Part shown: positions 26,573 to 34,409 of the stretch, piece by piece
Layout of the letters: every line of letters starts with the position of its first letter
How positions within the stretch are numbered: the first letter of the stretch is position 1
Assembly: GCF_036013975.1 (NCBI RefSeq)
Contig: NZ_CP107904.1
Location: 4,403,001-4,467,000, forward strand
Length of the DNA stretch: 64,000 nucleotides
Direction of reading: 5' to 3'
Origin: Kitasatospora sp. NBC_00458
GTDB taxonomy: Bacteria; Actinomycetota; Actinomycetes; Streptomycetales; Streptomycetaceae
Notes under the pieces: generated by a model
What the model was told of the DNA's origin: nothing
Seen by the model: only the letters and a program-made list of their open reading frames with translations
The model's database searches: none
Position numbers and translations under genes: made by a program

Positions 26573-27469
26573 ACCCTTTCTTTTGGATCAGCGGGCGGAC
26601 CAGATGAAGATGCCTGCGATGTGGAGTCCGGCCCGGTAGACGGTGGCAGTCTTCTCGTAGCGGGTGGCAAGGCCGCGCCAGTTCTTCAGGCGGTTGATGC
26701 ACCGTTCGACGGTGTTGCGCTGCTTGTAGGCCTCGCGGTCGAAGGCTGGCGGGCGACCGCCTCGGCGGCCCTTGCGTTTGCGGTTGGCGATCTGGTCGGC
26801 GGGCTGCGGGATCACCGCCCGGATGCTGCGCCTTCGCAGGTGTTCGCGGATGGCCCTCGACGAGTAGGCCCGGTCCGCCAGGACCACGAGGGGCCGGGTG
26901 CGTGGTCGTCCGACCGGCCTGGGCACACGCAGGGCGGCCATGACGTGCTCGAACGCGGGCGCGTCGCCGGCCTGGCCGGGCGTGAGCACGAAGCACAACG
27001 GGCGGCAGCGGCTGTCCGCTGCCAGATGGATCTTCGTCGTCAGCCCGCCGCGGGAACGCCCGACGGCGTGGTGGGCGGGTTCGTCGGCCGGGGCCCCTTT
27101 TGACGGGCCCCGGCCGCGTTCTGGTGTGCACGAACGATCGTGGAGTCGACCGCCACGACCCAGTCCAGGTCGCCCTCGGCGTCGGCCTGCGCGAGCAGGG
27201 CGGTGAAGACCCGCTCCCAGGTTCCGTCGATCGCCCAGTTCCGGAGCCGGGTGTAGGCGCCCTTCCACGAGCCGTACTTCTCGGGCAGGTGCACCCACTG
27301 CGAGCCGGTCTGGAACTTCCACGCGATCGCGTCGATCACCTCCCGGTGATCACGCCACCGCCCGCCCCGCCTCGGCGTCCGGTCCGGCAACAACGGCTCT
27401 ATCCGCGCCCACTGCGCGTCAGTCAACGGCACGACCAGACCAACGATCCGATGATCGGAAAGAAACGCC
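26573..27469 (-). mobile_element. IS5-family insertion sequence, 897 bp
   Basis: It is bounded by CTAG duplications (26569-26572 and 27470-27473). The 22-bp imperfect terminal repeats share TTTCTTT and GATCA blocks (26573-26594 and 27448-27469 complement, about 16 of 22 matching). It encodes a two-frame DDE transposase. CTAG (YTAR) targets are known for IS5 relatives. The copy looks intact. Confidence 0.9.
26588..27432 (-). CDS. IS5-family transposase made by -1 frameshifting (ORF A plus ORF B)
   Basis: ORF A starts at GTG 27432 (VPLTDAQWARIEPLLPD) and carries the DUF4096-like N-terminus and first catalytic Asp (DWVVAVDSTIVRAHQ); it stops at 27040. ORF B continues in the -1 frame from about 27100 (SKGAPADEPAHHAVGRSRGGLTTKIH) with the second Asp (VVLADRAYSSRAIREHL) and Glu (NTVERCINRLKNWRGLATRYEKTA), ending at 26588. 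The frames join at a slippery A AAG GGG. Together they give a complete DDE transposase of about 280 residues. Confidence 0.88.
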
Positions 27470-28792
27470 CTAGACCGCCACCGGTTCCCGGGTCTCCTGC
27501 GGCCCGGCGGAGCCCGTAACGCGCCGGCCCCGGTCACCTCGGCCCCGGTCACCCCGACCCCGGTCCCGGGGGCCGCGCCGCCGCTGGGTGGGCCAGAGCA
27601 GCACGTACCCGGCCGACACCACCACGAAGGCCACCCGGACCAGGCCGCGCGCCGAATCGGACGGGAGCAGCAGCGTGCCCCCGTACAGCGAGGCCAGGGC
27701 GATCCAGCTCCACCACGGCACCAGCCGCTGCTGGCCGACCGCGTCCCAGAGCAGCGTGCCGAGCAGGATCGACGCGGTGTAGTACGTGTAGACGCTCGGG
27801 TCGAGCAGGATCCGGGCGTCCGCCCCCAGCAGGACGACGGCCGGCCAGCGGCCGCGCCAGACCGCCAGGCCGCCCAGCGCGAGGCCGAGCGCGAACTGGG
27901 CCGGGCGGTCCCACCACGGGGTGGCCGGATCGGTCACCCCGAACCAGCGCAGCGCGGACGCGGGCTGGTTGGGGATGGTGAACTTGGCGGCCGCCATGGT
28001 GTCGAGGTCGCCCAGGTAGAACGGCAGCCAGGCGACGGCCACCAGTCCGGCGAACCAGAGCGCCGTCCGCAGCCAGGCGGGCCGGGGCAGGGCGAGGATC
28101 AGCGGCGCGAACGCGAGCGCCCACGGTTTGGAGTCCACCGCCATCGCCAGCCAGACGCCGACCAGCCAGGCCCGGCCCCGGCTCAGCTCGTGCACGGCGA
28201 GGGTGGTGAAGAAGAGCGCCAGCACGTCGTCCAGGTGCGCGAAGCGGACGGACACCTCGACCCACATCGGGATGAACGCCAGTCCGGCGATCAGCAGCCG
28301 CTGCTGGAGCCGGCGGTGGTTGGTGCCGGTGCCCAGGTAGTGCCGGGCGGCGGTGCGGCCGACCAGGACCAGCATGGCCAGGCCCAGTCCGGACATCACC
28401 GCTTCGGCGAGCAGCTCGCCGGTGTGCGCGGGGAACGGGTTGAAGAGCCGCGCCACGGCCAGGCTGACCGGGCCGATCTGCAGCTCGGGGTGGTGCGCGT
28501 AGAGCGAGAGGCCGCCGTCGGGGCGGTCGCTGAAGAGCAGTTCCTCACCCTGGCGGAGGTAGTGCCAGGAGAATCCGCCGCTCGGTTCGACCAGGAGGAA
28601 CCAGAGCACCGTCCAGGCGAGCAGCAGCACGTGGTGTCTGCGGACCGGCAGGCCCGCGATCCGGCCGGTGGCCGCCTCGTAGTCCGTTCCGGCCCGTCCC
28701 GCACGCTCCGGACGCCCCGAACGCTCCCGGCGCCCCGCACCCCGTCCCCGCACTCCAGTACCTCGTCCGCCGTTCCGCCCCCGGCCGGTCAT
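27470..28792 (-). CDS. Polytopic membrane protein, GT87-like mannosyltransferase candidate
   Basis: 440 residues: a basic Gly/Arg-rich N-terminus of about 60, about ten membrane segments, and a basic tail (RRRGPRDRGRGDRGRGDRGRR). FSWHYLRQGEELL, SLYAHHPELQIGPVSLAVARLFNPF and SVRFAHLDDVLALFFTTLA resemble polyprenol-phosphate-dependent GT-C enzymes of the DUF2029/GT87 type, which add mannose to lipoglycans outside the membrane. ATG 28792 lacks a strong ribosome site. Its TAG stop shares CTAG with the IS target. Confidence 0.75.
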   Translation of the reverse strand: MTGRGRNGGRGTGVRGRGAGRRERSGRPERAGRAGTDYEAATGRIAGLPVRRHHVLLLAWTVLWFLLVEPSGGFSWHYLRQGEELLFSDRPDGGLSLYAHHPELQIGPVSLAVARLFNPFPAHTGELLAEAVMSGLGLAMLVLVGRTAARHYLGTGTNHRRLQQRLLIAGLAFIPMWVEVSVRFAHLDDVLALFFTTLAVHELSRGRAWLVGVWLAMAVDSKPWALAFAPLILALPRPAWLRTALWFAGLVAVAWLPFYLGDLDTMAAAKFTIPNQPASALRWFGVTDPATPWWDRPAQFALGLALGGLAVWRGRWPAVVLLGADARILLDPSVYTYYTASILLGTLLWDAVGQQRLVPWWSWIALASLYGGTLLLPSDSARGLVRVAFVVVSAGYVLLWPTQRRRGPRDRGRGDRGRGDRGRRVTGSAGPQETREPVAV

Positions 28793-28806
28793 CCTAGGCG
28801 ACCCGA

Positions 28807-28851
28807 CGGAACCGCCCGTGCCCCCGGGGTTCGGGAGCACGGGCGGTTCCG
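28807..28851 (-). terminator. Hairpin terminator
   Basis: A perfect 15-bp stem (28807-28821 with 28837-28851) just past the stop of the sortase-substrate gene. Confidence 0.82.
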
Positions 28852-28933
28852 TGTTCGGCGGTTCGCGTCGGCCGGGTGCGTCAGCGGCTCGCGTCAGCGG
28901 TGCGGCTCAGCGCTGCGACCCGGCGGCGCGGGC

Positions 28934-30244
28934 TCAGCCCTGCTGGGCGGAGCGGCGGCGGCGGAGCACCACCAGGGTGCCGACGCCGGCGGCGAGGACG
29001 GCGCCACCCGCGACCGCGATGGCGGTGGTGTTGTCACCGCCACCGGTGGTGGCCAGCGCCTTGTCGGCGTTGGCCTTGGCCTTGGTGACGGCCGCGGGGG
29101 TGATCGGCAGCGGCTTGATCACCGGGACGCTCACCGGGAAGTCGATCGGCTGCCCGGCGGCGGTGTCGTCCGCGGTCGGGGCGGGGCTCGACGGGACGGC
29201 GGGCGCGGACGCGCTCGGGGAGGCGGACTCGCTCGGCTTCGCGGTCGTGCTCGCCGACGGCGAGGCCGAGGCCGTGGTGGACGGCGTGGCGGTGGTCGAC
29301 GGGGTCGCGGTCGTGGACGGCGTGGCCGTCGTCGACGGGGTCGCCGTGGTCGACGGCGTGGCCGTGGTGGACGGCGTCGCGGTCGTCGACGGGGTCGCGG
29401 TCGTGGACGGCGTGGCCGTGGTGGACGGCGTCGCGGTCGTCGACGGGGTCGCGGTCGTGGACGGCGTGGCCGTCGTCGACGGGGTCGCCGTGGTCGACGG
29501 GGTCACCGTCGGGCTCGTGCTGGGGGTGGTCGGCTTGGTCGTCGACGGCGTGGCGGTCGGGGTCGGCTTGACCGGGCCCTCGGCCACGATCTTGAAGCCC
29601 TTGCCGCGGATGCCGTCGCAGCTGAACTCGCCCTCACCGATCGGCGTGGTGCCCTCGGCCTTCGCCGAGAAGACCACCGGGACGACCCCGGCCTTGCCGA
29701 GCGGGGCGGCCTTGGTCACCGTGACGCGCACGGTGATCGTCAGGCTGCCGCCCTTGTTGACGGCCAGCAGCGAGTTCTCGTAGTCGGGGTTCCCGTCGAC
29801 GAGCTTGCTGAGCAGGAACAGCACGCCGTCGTCGTCGGTCTCGCCACCGCCCGGCGCGGGGGCCGCGGGCAGCCACGTCTTGGTCTTGTCCAGGCCCTCG
29901 GGCAGCTGGTACTCGACCTTGAGGTGCTCCGCCTCCAGGCTGCCCTTGGCGTTCTTGAACTTGAGCAGCGGGTAGAAGACGAAGTCCGACTTGGTGTTGT
30001 TGTCGACCGTGAAGCTGAACTGCTTCGACTCGCCACCGGCGACGAAGGTGCCGGGCACTCCGTCCAGCGCCAGGTCGAGCTGGCTGTGGTCGGCCTTGGC
30101 AGCCTGCGGCGCGGCGGCCGAGGGCGAGCCCGTGGCGGCGGCGACCGCGCCCTGGGCACCGGTCAGTGCCATCGAGGCGGCCAGTGCGGCGGCACCGGCG
30201 AGAGCGAGACTGCGAGGTATGGAGATGGACAAGGGAAACCTCAC
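28934..30244 (-). CDS. Cell-wall-anchored surface protein with Thr/Pro/Ser repeat stalk (LAxTG sortase substrate)
   Basis: 436 residues. It has a signal peptide (about 1-36), a ~190-residue beta-rich domain (QLDLALDGVPGTFVAGGESKQFSFTVDNNTK; KGGSLTITVRVTVTKAAPLG), and a stalk of about 13 hexapeptides TPSTTA. The sorting signal is LATTG (397-401), a membrane segment (AIAVAGGAVLAAGVGTLVVL) and the tail RRRRSAQQG. LAxTG matches class E sortase substrates of streptomycetes. GTG 30244 lacks a ribosome site; TTG 30232 has GAGG six bases upstream and may be the real start (MSISIPRSL). Confidence 0.88.
   Translation of the reverse strand: MRFPLSISIPRSLALAGAAALAASMALTGAQGAVAAATGSPSAAAPQAAKADHSQLDLALDGVPGTFVAGGESKQFSFTVDNNTKSDFVFYPLLKFKNAKGSLEAEHLKVEYQLPEGLDKTKTWLPAAPAPGGGETDDDGVLFLLSKLVDGNPDYENSLLAVNKGGSLTITVRVTVTKAAPLGKAGVVPVVFSAKAEGTTPIGEGEFSCDGIRGKGFKIVAEGPVKPTPTATPSTTKPTTPSTSPTVTPSTTATPSTTATPSTTATPSTTATPSTTATPSTTATPSTTATPSTTATPSTTATPSTTATPSTTATPSTTATPSTTASASPSASTTAKPSESASPSASAPAVPSSPAPTADDTAAGQPIDFPVSVPVIKPLPITPAAVTKAKANADKALATTGGGDNTTAIAVAGGAVLAAGVGTLVVLRRRRSAQQG
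29279..29515 (-). repeat. 18-bp tandem repeats encoding TPSTTA, about 13 units
   Basis: Thirteen units of 18 bp vary mainly at third codon positions while the peptide stays constant, which indicates selection on the protein. Confidence 0.88.
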
Positions 30245-30590
30245 GAGAGTGTCCGGGCAGGACCCGGGAGCGCGGGCGGACGCTGCTGTCCGAGCTGCAT
30301 TCCCCCCGCGAAGCTGAAAGTCCGACGGAGACTACCGAAGGAACCAGCCACTCGGAAAGGCGGGTGCCGAGTTGTTCCGCAGCCCCGCCCGAAATCTGCC
30401 GAATTGATCCAACTCGCCCCCCTGGCTGGGCTTTTGCGATCTTCCGTCAGGTGCCCACGAAGTGACCGGTACACGCCCGGGGTGACCGTATCGCACGGGT
30501 TCGGTGGCTTGAACCCGATGCCTCCAACGCTTCCGGCCCCCGCCGGGTTCCGGGCGGGGCCGGACCGGCCGAGCCCCCGCCCCACCCCCG
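30245..30590. other. Intergenic region
   Basis: 345 bp between two leftward genes, AT-richer at 30310-30480 and likely to hold the surface-protein promoter. No gene is seen. Confidence 0.45.
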
Positions 30591-31175
30591 TCAGCAGGCG
30601 TCCGCGAAGAACGACTTGGCCTCGATCAGCGCCTGCTCGTCGCCGAGGACGTCCCCCGGCCTGGTCCCGTTGCCGAGCAGCGCACCGCCCCAGCGCATGC
30701 CCATGTAGTCGGCGCAGAGCCGCAGGGTGCCGATCAGCGGGTCCGCCTTGTCCGGCTCGGTGGCGTAGGCGGTGACGGCCCAGACGGTGCCGCCGGCCAT
30801 CCGGGCCCGGAAGTCCGTACCGGGGACCCGCAGCCAGGCCGACCAATGGTCGAGGTAGAGCTTGGCGCTGGTCGGCAGTGCGTACCAGTACAGCGGGGCG
30901 ACGAAGACCAGGTCGGTCGCGGCCAACGTGGCGTCCAGCAGGGTCCGTTCGTGGCCGGTCGGCTGCTCGTACCGGCCTTCGCCGCTGTGCCGGCGGTCCT
31001 CGAACGGGGACAGCGGGTAGTCGGCGAGCCGCAGCCACCGCTGCTCGGCCCCCGCGGGCAGGCTCGCCGCGGCGGCCAGCCGGGCGAGCTGCTCGGAGTT
31101 GCCCCCGGTCCGCGCACCGGCGTCGAGGAAGAGGAAGGAGCGCGGCGCGGCGGCACCGGCGTGGAGCTCGGACAT
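30591..31175 (-). CDS. NADPH-dependent FMN reductase / flavodoxin-like NAD(P)H oxidoreductase
   Basis: 194 residues with a flavodoxin-like fold: FLFLDAGARTGGNSEQLARLAAAASLP (FMN phosphate loop GARTGGNS), ATDLVFVAPLYWYALPTSAKLYLDHW and GGTVWAVTAYATEPDKADPLIGTLRLCADYMGMRW. It is similar to WrbA/MdaB-type reductases of quinones or flavins. ATG 31175 has a GGGGGTCC site upstream. The adjacent 31191-31222 stretch holds four GACGGCTG 8-mers. Confidence 0.85.
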   Translation of the reverse strand: MSELHAGAAAPRSFLFLDAGARTGGNSEQLARLAAAASLPAGAEQRWLRLADYPLSPFEDRRHSGEGRYEQPTGHERTLLDATLAATDLVFVAPLYWYALPTSAKLYLDHWSAWLRVPGTDFRARMAGGTVWAVTAYATEPDKADPLIGTLRLCADYMGMRWGGALLGNGTRPGDVLGDEQALIEAKSFFADAC

Positions 31176-31190
31176 TCAGGACCCCCGTGG

Positions 31191-31222
31191 GACGGCTGGA
31201 CGGCTGGACGGCTGGACGGCTG
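31191..31222. repeat. 8-bp GACGGCTG repeated four times
   Basis: Perfect tandem octamers in the intergenic region before the reductase gene, followed by degenerate GGACGACC copies. Confidence 0.8.
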
Positions 31223-31379
31223 CAGAACCGGACGGCCGGACGACCGGACGACCGGGGCCGGGTTCCGTTCCGTCACACCCGCCCCACCTGTTCCGGTGCT
31301 CCCCACCAACCGCGGGCGCCGTCGATCTGTTCCGTCGGCCGACGGACCGGCCGCCTCCCCGACGGCGCCGGAGCCGCCG

Positions 31380-32264
31380 CTACGCCGGCAGACCGGCCCG
31401 GCGACGGGCGACCGCCGCGACCGCCGCCCAGTCCTTCTCGCCGTCCCCGTGCGCCAGCGCGTCCAGGAAGGCGTCCCGCAGCACGCTGCCGAACGGCAGC
31501 GGGACGTGCGTCGCGGCGCCCGCTTCGAGGGCGAGGCCGACGTCCTTGAGGCCGAGCGGCAGCTTGAACCCGGCGGGCTCGTAGCGGCGTTCGGCCACCA
31601 TCGAGCCGTAGCCGGTGTAGACCGGCCCGGGGAAGAGGGTGCCGGTGAGCATCTCGACCAGGTCGGTCGGCCGCACCCCGTTGGCCTCGGCCAGGCTGCA
31701 CGCCTCGGCCAGCGACTCGATCGCGCAGGCCAGCAGGAAGTTGGTACTGATCTTGGCGGCGTTGGCCTGGGCCGGCCGTTCCCCGAAGTGCCAGGTGCGC
31801 CGGCCCATCGCGGCCAGCAGCGGCTCGACCGCCGCCAGTGCCCCGGCGTCCCCCGCGGCCAGGACGTCGAGCGCCCCGGCCGCAGCCGCCGGCGGCCGGC
31901 CGAGGACCGGCGCGGCGACGTACCCGATGCCGTGCTCCGCGTGCAGGGCGGCGGCGCGCTCGGCGAGCGCGACCGAGACCGTGGCCATGTTGACGTGCAC
32001 GGTGGCGGCGGCGCCCGCCAGCAACTCCGGGTCGAGCAGCAGGGCTTCGAAGGCCTTGTCGTCCGCGAGCATCGACACCACCGCCTCGGCGGCGAACACG
32101 TCGGCGGGCCCGTCGGCCGCCTGCGCGCCCTGGGCGACCAGTTCGGCCACCGGTCCGGGCGACCGGTTCCAGACCCGGACGGCGTACCCGGCCTTCACGA
32201 GGTTGGCGGCCATGCCCCGGCCCATCCCGCCCAGTCCGACGAAGCCGACCGTCGTCCCGCCCAT
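31380..32264 (-). CDS. NAD(P)-dependent beta-hydroxyacid dehydrogenase / imine reductase family
   Basis: 294 residues. A Rossmann start TVGFVGLGGMGRGMAANLVKAGY with an NRS motif for NADP, VVSMLADDKAFEALLL, the substrate loop APVLGRPPAAAAGAL, and AKISTNFLLACAIESLAEACSLAEANGV containing the Lys used by 6PGDH-like dehydrogenases. LFPGPVYTGYGSMVAERRYEPAGFKLPLGLKDVGLALE matches the C-terminal helical domain of 3-hydroxyisobutyrate dehydrogenase relatives. The substrate is unknown. ATG 32264 is preceded by GGGAG. Confidence 0.9.
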   Translation of the reverse strand: MGGTTVGFVGLGGMGRGMAANLVKAGYAVRVWNRSPGPVAELVAQGAQAADGPADVFAAEAVVSMLADDKAFEALLLDPELLAGAAATVHVNMATVSVALAERAAALHAEHGIGYVAAPVLGRPPAAAAGALDVLAAGDAGALAAVEPLLAAMGRRTWHFGERPAQANAAKISTNFLLACAIESLAEACSLAEANGVRPTDLVEMLTGTLFPGPVYTGYGSMVAERRYEPAGFKLPLGLKDVGLALEAGAATHVPLPFGSVLRDAFLDALAHGDGEKDWAAVAAVARRRAGLPA

Positions 32265-32499
32265 CACACACTCCCGCCGTCGCCCGGTGGCGGGTCGTCC
32301 GCCCACGATGCGCCCGACTGTACGTCAGCTGCCCGTCGCCCGGGCCCGGCCTCGTCGGCCCGACACGCGGACGTGCGGCCGCGGGCCCGCGGCCGCACGC
32401 GGCAGGGCCCGCACCGGATCGGCGCCAGGACCCGGCAGGGCAGCGCCAGCACAGCGACAGCGCCGGAACAGAGCCAGCACAGCGCCAGGCCGTGCCCGC

Positions 32500-32925
32500 T
32501 CAGGCGCAGGCCCGCTCCGGCAGCCGGGTGGCGGTGACCGCGCGACCGGCCTCCAGGTGCGCGACGACCCGGCCGCGCAGCAGCTGGTACTGGGCCTGGA
32601 GCCGGCCCGGGCGCTGCGGACGGGCCACCGGACGACCGGGCCCGACCCGTTCGTCCGGGCCGAACCGCGACCGGGTGAGGTCGACCTCGACGCCGGCGGC
32701 GGACCGGTTCCACCAGTGCAGGTCCGTCCGGACGCCGCCGACGTACACCTCGCCCATCATCAGTTCGCCGCCGAGCAGGTCGTGCACCACCAGGGCGGTC
32801 GCCCCGCACTGGCCGCGGGCGGGGTTGTCGGGACGCCAGTGGGCCAGGTCCTCGGGCGCGCAGGTGTCGACACCCCAGGAGGAGCGGATCGCACGTTCGA
32901 TGTCGTTGAGGGTCCACGCCGTCAT
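32500..32925 (-). CDS. YunG-family protein of unknown function
   Basis: 141 residues. It resembles YunG-type proteins (TLNDIERAIRSSWGVDTCAPEDLAHWRPDNPARGQCGATALVVHDLLGGELM), then VGGVRTDLHWWNR and DLTRSRFGPDE. The conserved Cys, His and Asp (GQCGATA, LHWWNR, VDLT) look like a papain-fold triad, but no activity is established to my knowledge. ATG 32925 begins at the conserved N-terminus. Confidence 0.8.
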   Translation of the reverse strand: MTAWTLNDIERAIRSSWGVDTCAPEDLAHWRPDNPARGQCGATALVVHDLLGGELMMGEVYVGGVRTDLHWWNRSAAGVEVDLTRSRFGPDERVGPGRPVARPQRPGRLQAQYQLLRGRVVAHLEAGRAVTATRLPERACA

Positions 32926-32968
32926 AGCGGGAAGCCTGCCACGCGGCACTGACAGCGGCACAGGCTTT

Positions 32969-33394
32969 TCAGTGGGCGACTCCGTGTTCTGCGCCGACCT
33001 TCTCGATCTTCACCCGTACGAGGAGCTCCCCGGGGACGCCGTTGCGGGCGCCGTACTGCTCGGCGAGGTCCTCCCCCATGTACCGGGCGGCGATCCGGGT
33101 GGCCCACTCCCGCACCTCGGGGAGGTCCTCGCTGAGCCGGGCCGTGCCCTGGACCAGCACGTAGGCGAACGGCGGCCGCTCGTCGTCCACGCAGAGCATC
33201 ACCCGGCCGTCCCGGGCCAGGGTGCGGCCCTTGACGGTGGCGGCGCCGGTGTTGAAGACGATCTCGTCGCCGTCCAGCAGGAACCAGACCGGCGCCACGT
33301 GCGGGCGGCCGTCGGCCCGGGTGGTGGCGATCTTGGCGGTACGGGTGCCGGCGGTGAGGAAGGCCCGCCACTCGGGCTCGGTCATGTGTGCCAT
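32969..33394 (-). CDS. PPOX-class F420-dependent oxidoreductase
   Basis: 141 residues of split beta-barrel flavin/F420 type: FLTAGTRTAKIATTRADGRPHVAPVWFLLDGDEIVFNTGAATVKGRTLARDGRVMLCVDDERPPFAYVLVQG, the usual signature of Rv1155/Rv2991-like F420 enzymes. It probably reduces a small aromatic or tetrapyrrole-like substrate. ATG 33394 is used; ATG 33385 is also in frame. Confidence 0.88.
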   Translation of the reverse strand: MAHMTEPEWRAFLTAGTRTAKIATTRADGRPHVAPVWFLLDGDEIVFNTGAATVKGRTLARDGRVMLCVDDERPPFAYVLVQGTARLSEDLPEVREWATRIAARYMGEDLAEQYGARNGVPGELLVRVKIEKVGAEHGVAH

Positions 33395-33593
33395 GCGCCC
33401 ATCCTGGCCGGTCGGACGGCGCGGCGCACGGATGTCCGGCAAGCCCGTGCGCGCCGGAGTGCGCCCGAGCGCGCGGGCCCGCAGCGGCACCCGTACGGCC
33501 GGGGCGGGTGCACGGGCGGGGGCACGGGGCCGGTACGCGCCGGGGCGGTCGGGGGCCCGCCCCGGGCACGCACGTCCCTGCCGGGCGCCCCGG

Positions 33594-34154
33594 CTACTTG
33601 CCGAGCGCCGCGACGCCCGCCTGCGCGAACTGCTCGTCCAGGTCGCCGCTGGGCGCGCCCGCGACACCGATCCCCGCGATCGGCGCGCCCTTGGCCTGCA
33701 CCGGGGCGCCGCCGGCCAGGAACAGCGTGCCCGGGATGTCCTTGAGGTTCGGCGCCTGCGCCAGCCGCTTGGCCAGCTCGGAGGTGGGCGCGTTCCAGGA
33801 GACCGCCGTGAACGCCTTCCGCTCGGCCGACTCCGGCGACTGCGGGCCGGCGCCGTCGCCCTTGAGCAGCACCCGGGTGATCCCGTCGCGGTCCACCACG
33901 GCGACCGAGACGTGCTGGCTCGCCTTGGCGGCCGCGTCCAGGGTGGCCTGGGCGGCCTTGGTGGCGGCCTCGATGGTCAGACCGGTGGTCTGGGTGAGGT
34001 TCCGGTTCTGGGTGTCCGCCTTGGCGGCGGCCGCGACGGCCGGGGTGTCGGTGGACTCGGCGCTGGCCGAGACGGCGCCCACGGTGGCGGCGGCCAGCGC
34101 GGCGGCGGCGACGGTGCCGGTCAGCACCTTGGCGCGAACGGAGGTCTTCTTCAT
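33594..34154 (-). CDS. hbpS: HbpS-like extracellular heme-binding/redox sensor protein
   Basis: 186 residues: a twin-Lys signal peptide (MKKTSVRAKVLTGTVAAAALAAATVGAVSASA), then a GlcG/HbpS (DUF336) domain, LTIEAATKAAQATLDAAAKASQHVSVAVVDRDG, AFTAVSWNAPTSELAKRL and FLAGGAPVQAKGAPIAGIGVAGAPSGDLDEQFAQAGVAAL. HbpS of S. reticuli is secreted, binds heme or iron, and modulates the kinase SenS. The SenS-SenR pair is divergent and adjacent here, as expected. GAGGAG precedes ATG 34154. Confidence 0.92.
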   Translation of the reverse strand: MKKTSVRAKVLTGTVAAAALAAATVGAVSASAESTDTPAVAAAAKADTQNRNLTQTTGLTIEAATKAAQATLDAAAKASQHVSVAVVDRDGITRVLLKGDGAGPQSPESAERKAFTAVSWNAPTSELAKRLAQAPNLKDIPGTLFLAGGAPVQAKGAPIAGIGVAGAPSGDLDEQFAQAGVAALGK

Positions 34155-34409
34155 GGGTCCGGCTCCTCGTCGGATCGGTGGTGGGGACGGGATCGATCCT
34201 CCGGCCCCGGCCCGCCCCGCCACATCGGCGTTCCGGACACCGCCCGCAGGCATCATGGACGACGGACCCGTCAGCCGATCGGTCGATGCGCGCCCGGGCC
34301 GGACGGGTCACCATCGAGGGATCGGCGCGACCCGGCGCCGTACCCGCGCGCGGCGACCGGGACCGGGCGGACGGACGGAACAGCAGCCGACGGAGTGAGG
34401 AGCGGGCCC

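Noticed and set aside
29279..29515. Tandem 18-bp repeats as a possible CRISPR array
   Set aside because: There are no spacers; the units are directly adjacent and in frame within a surface-protein gene.
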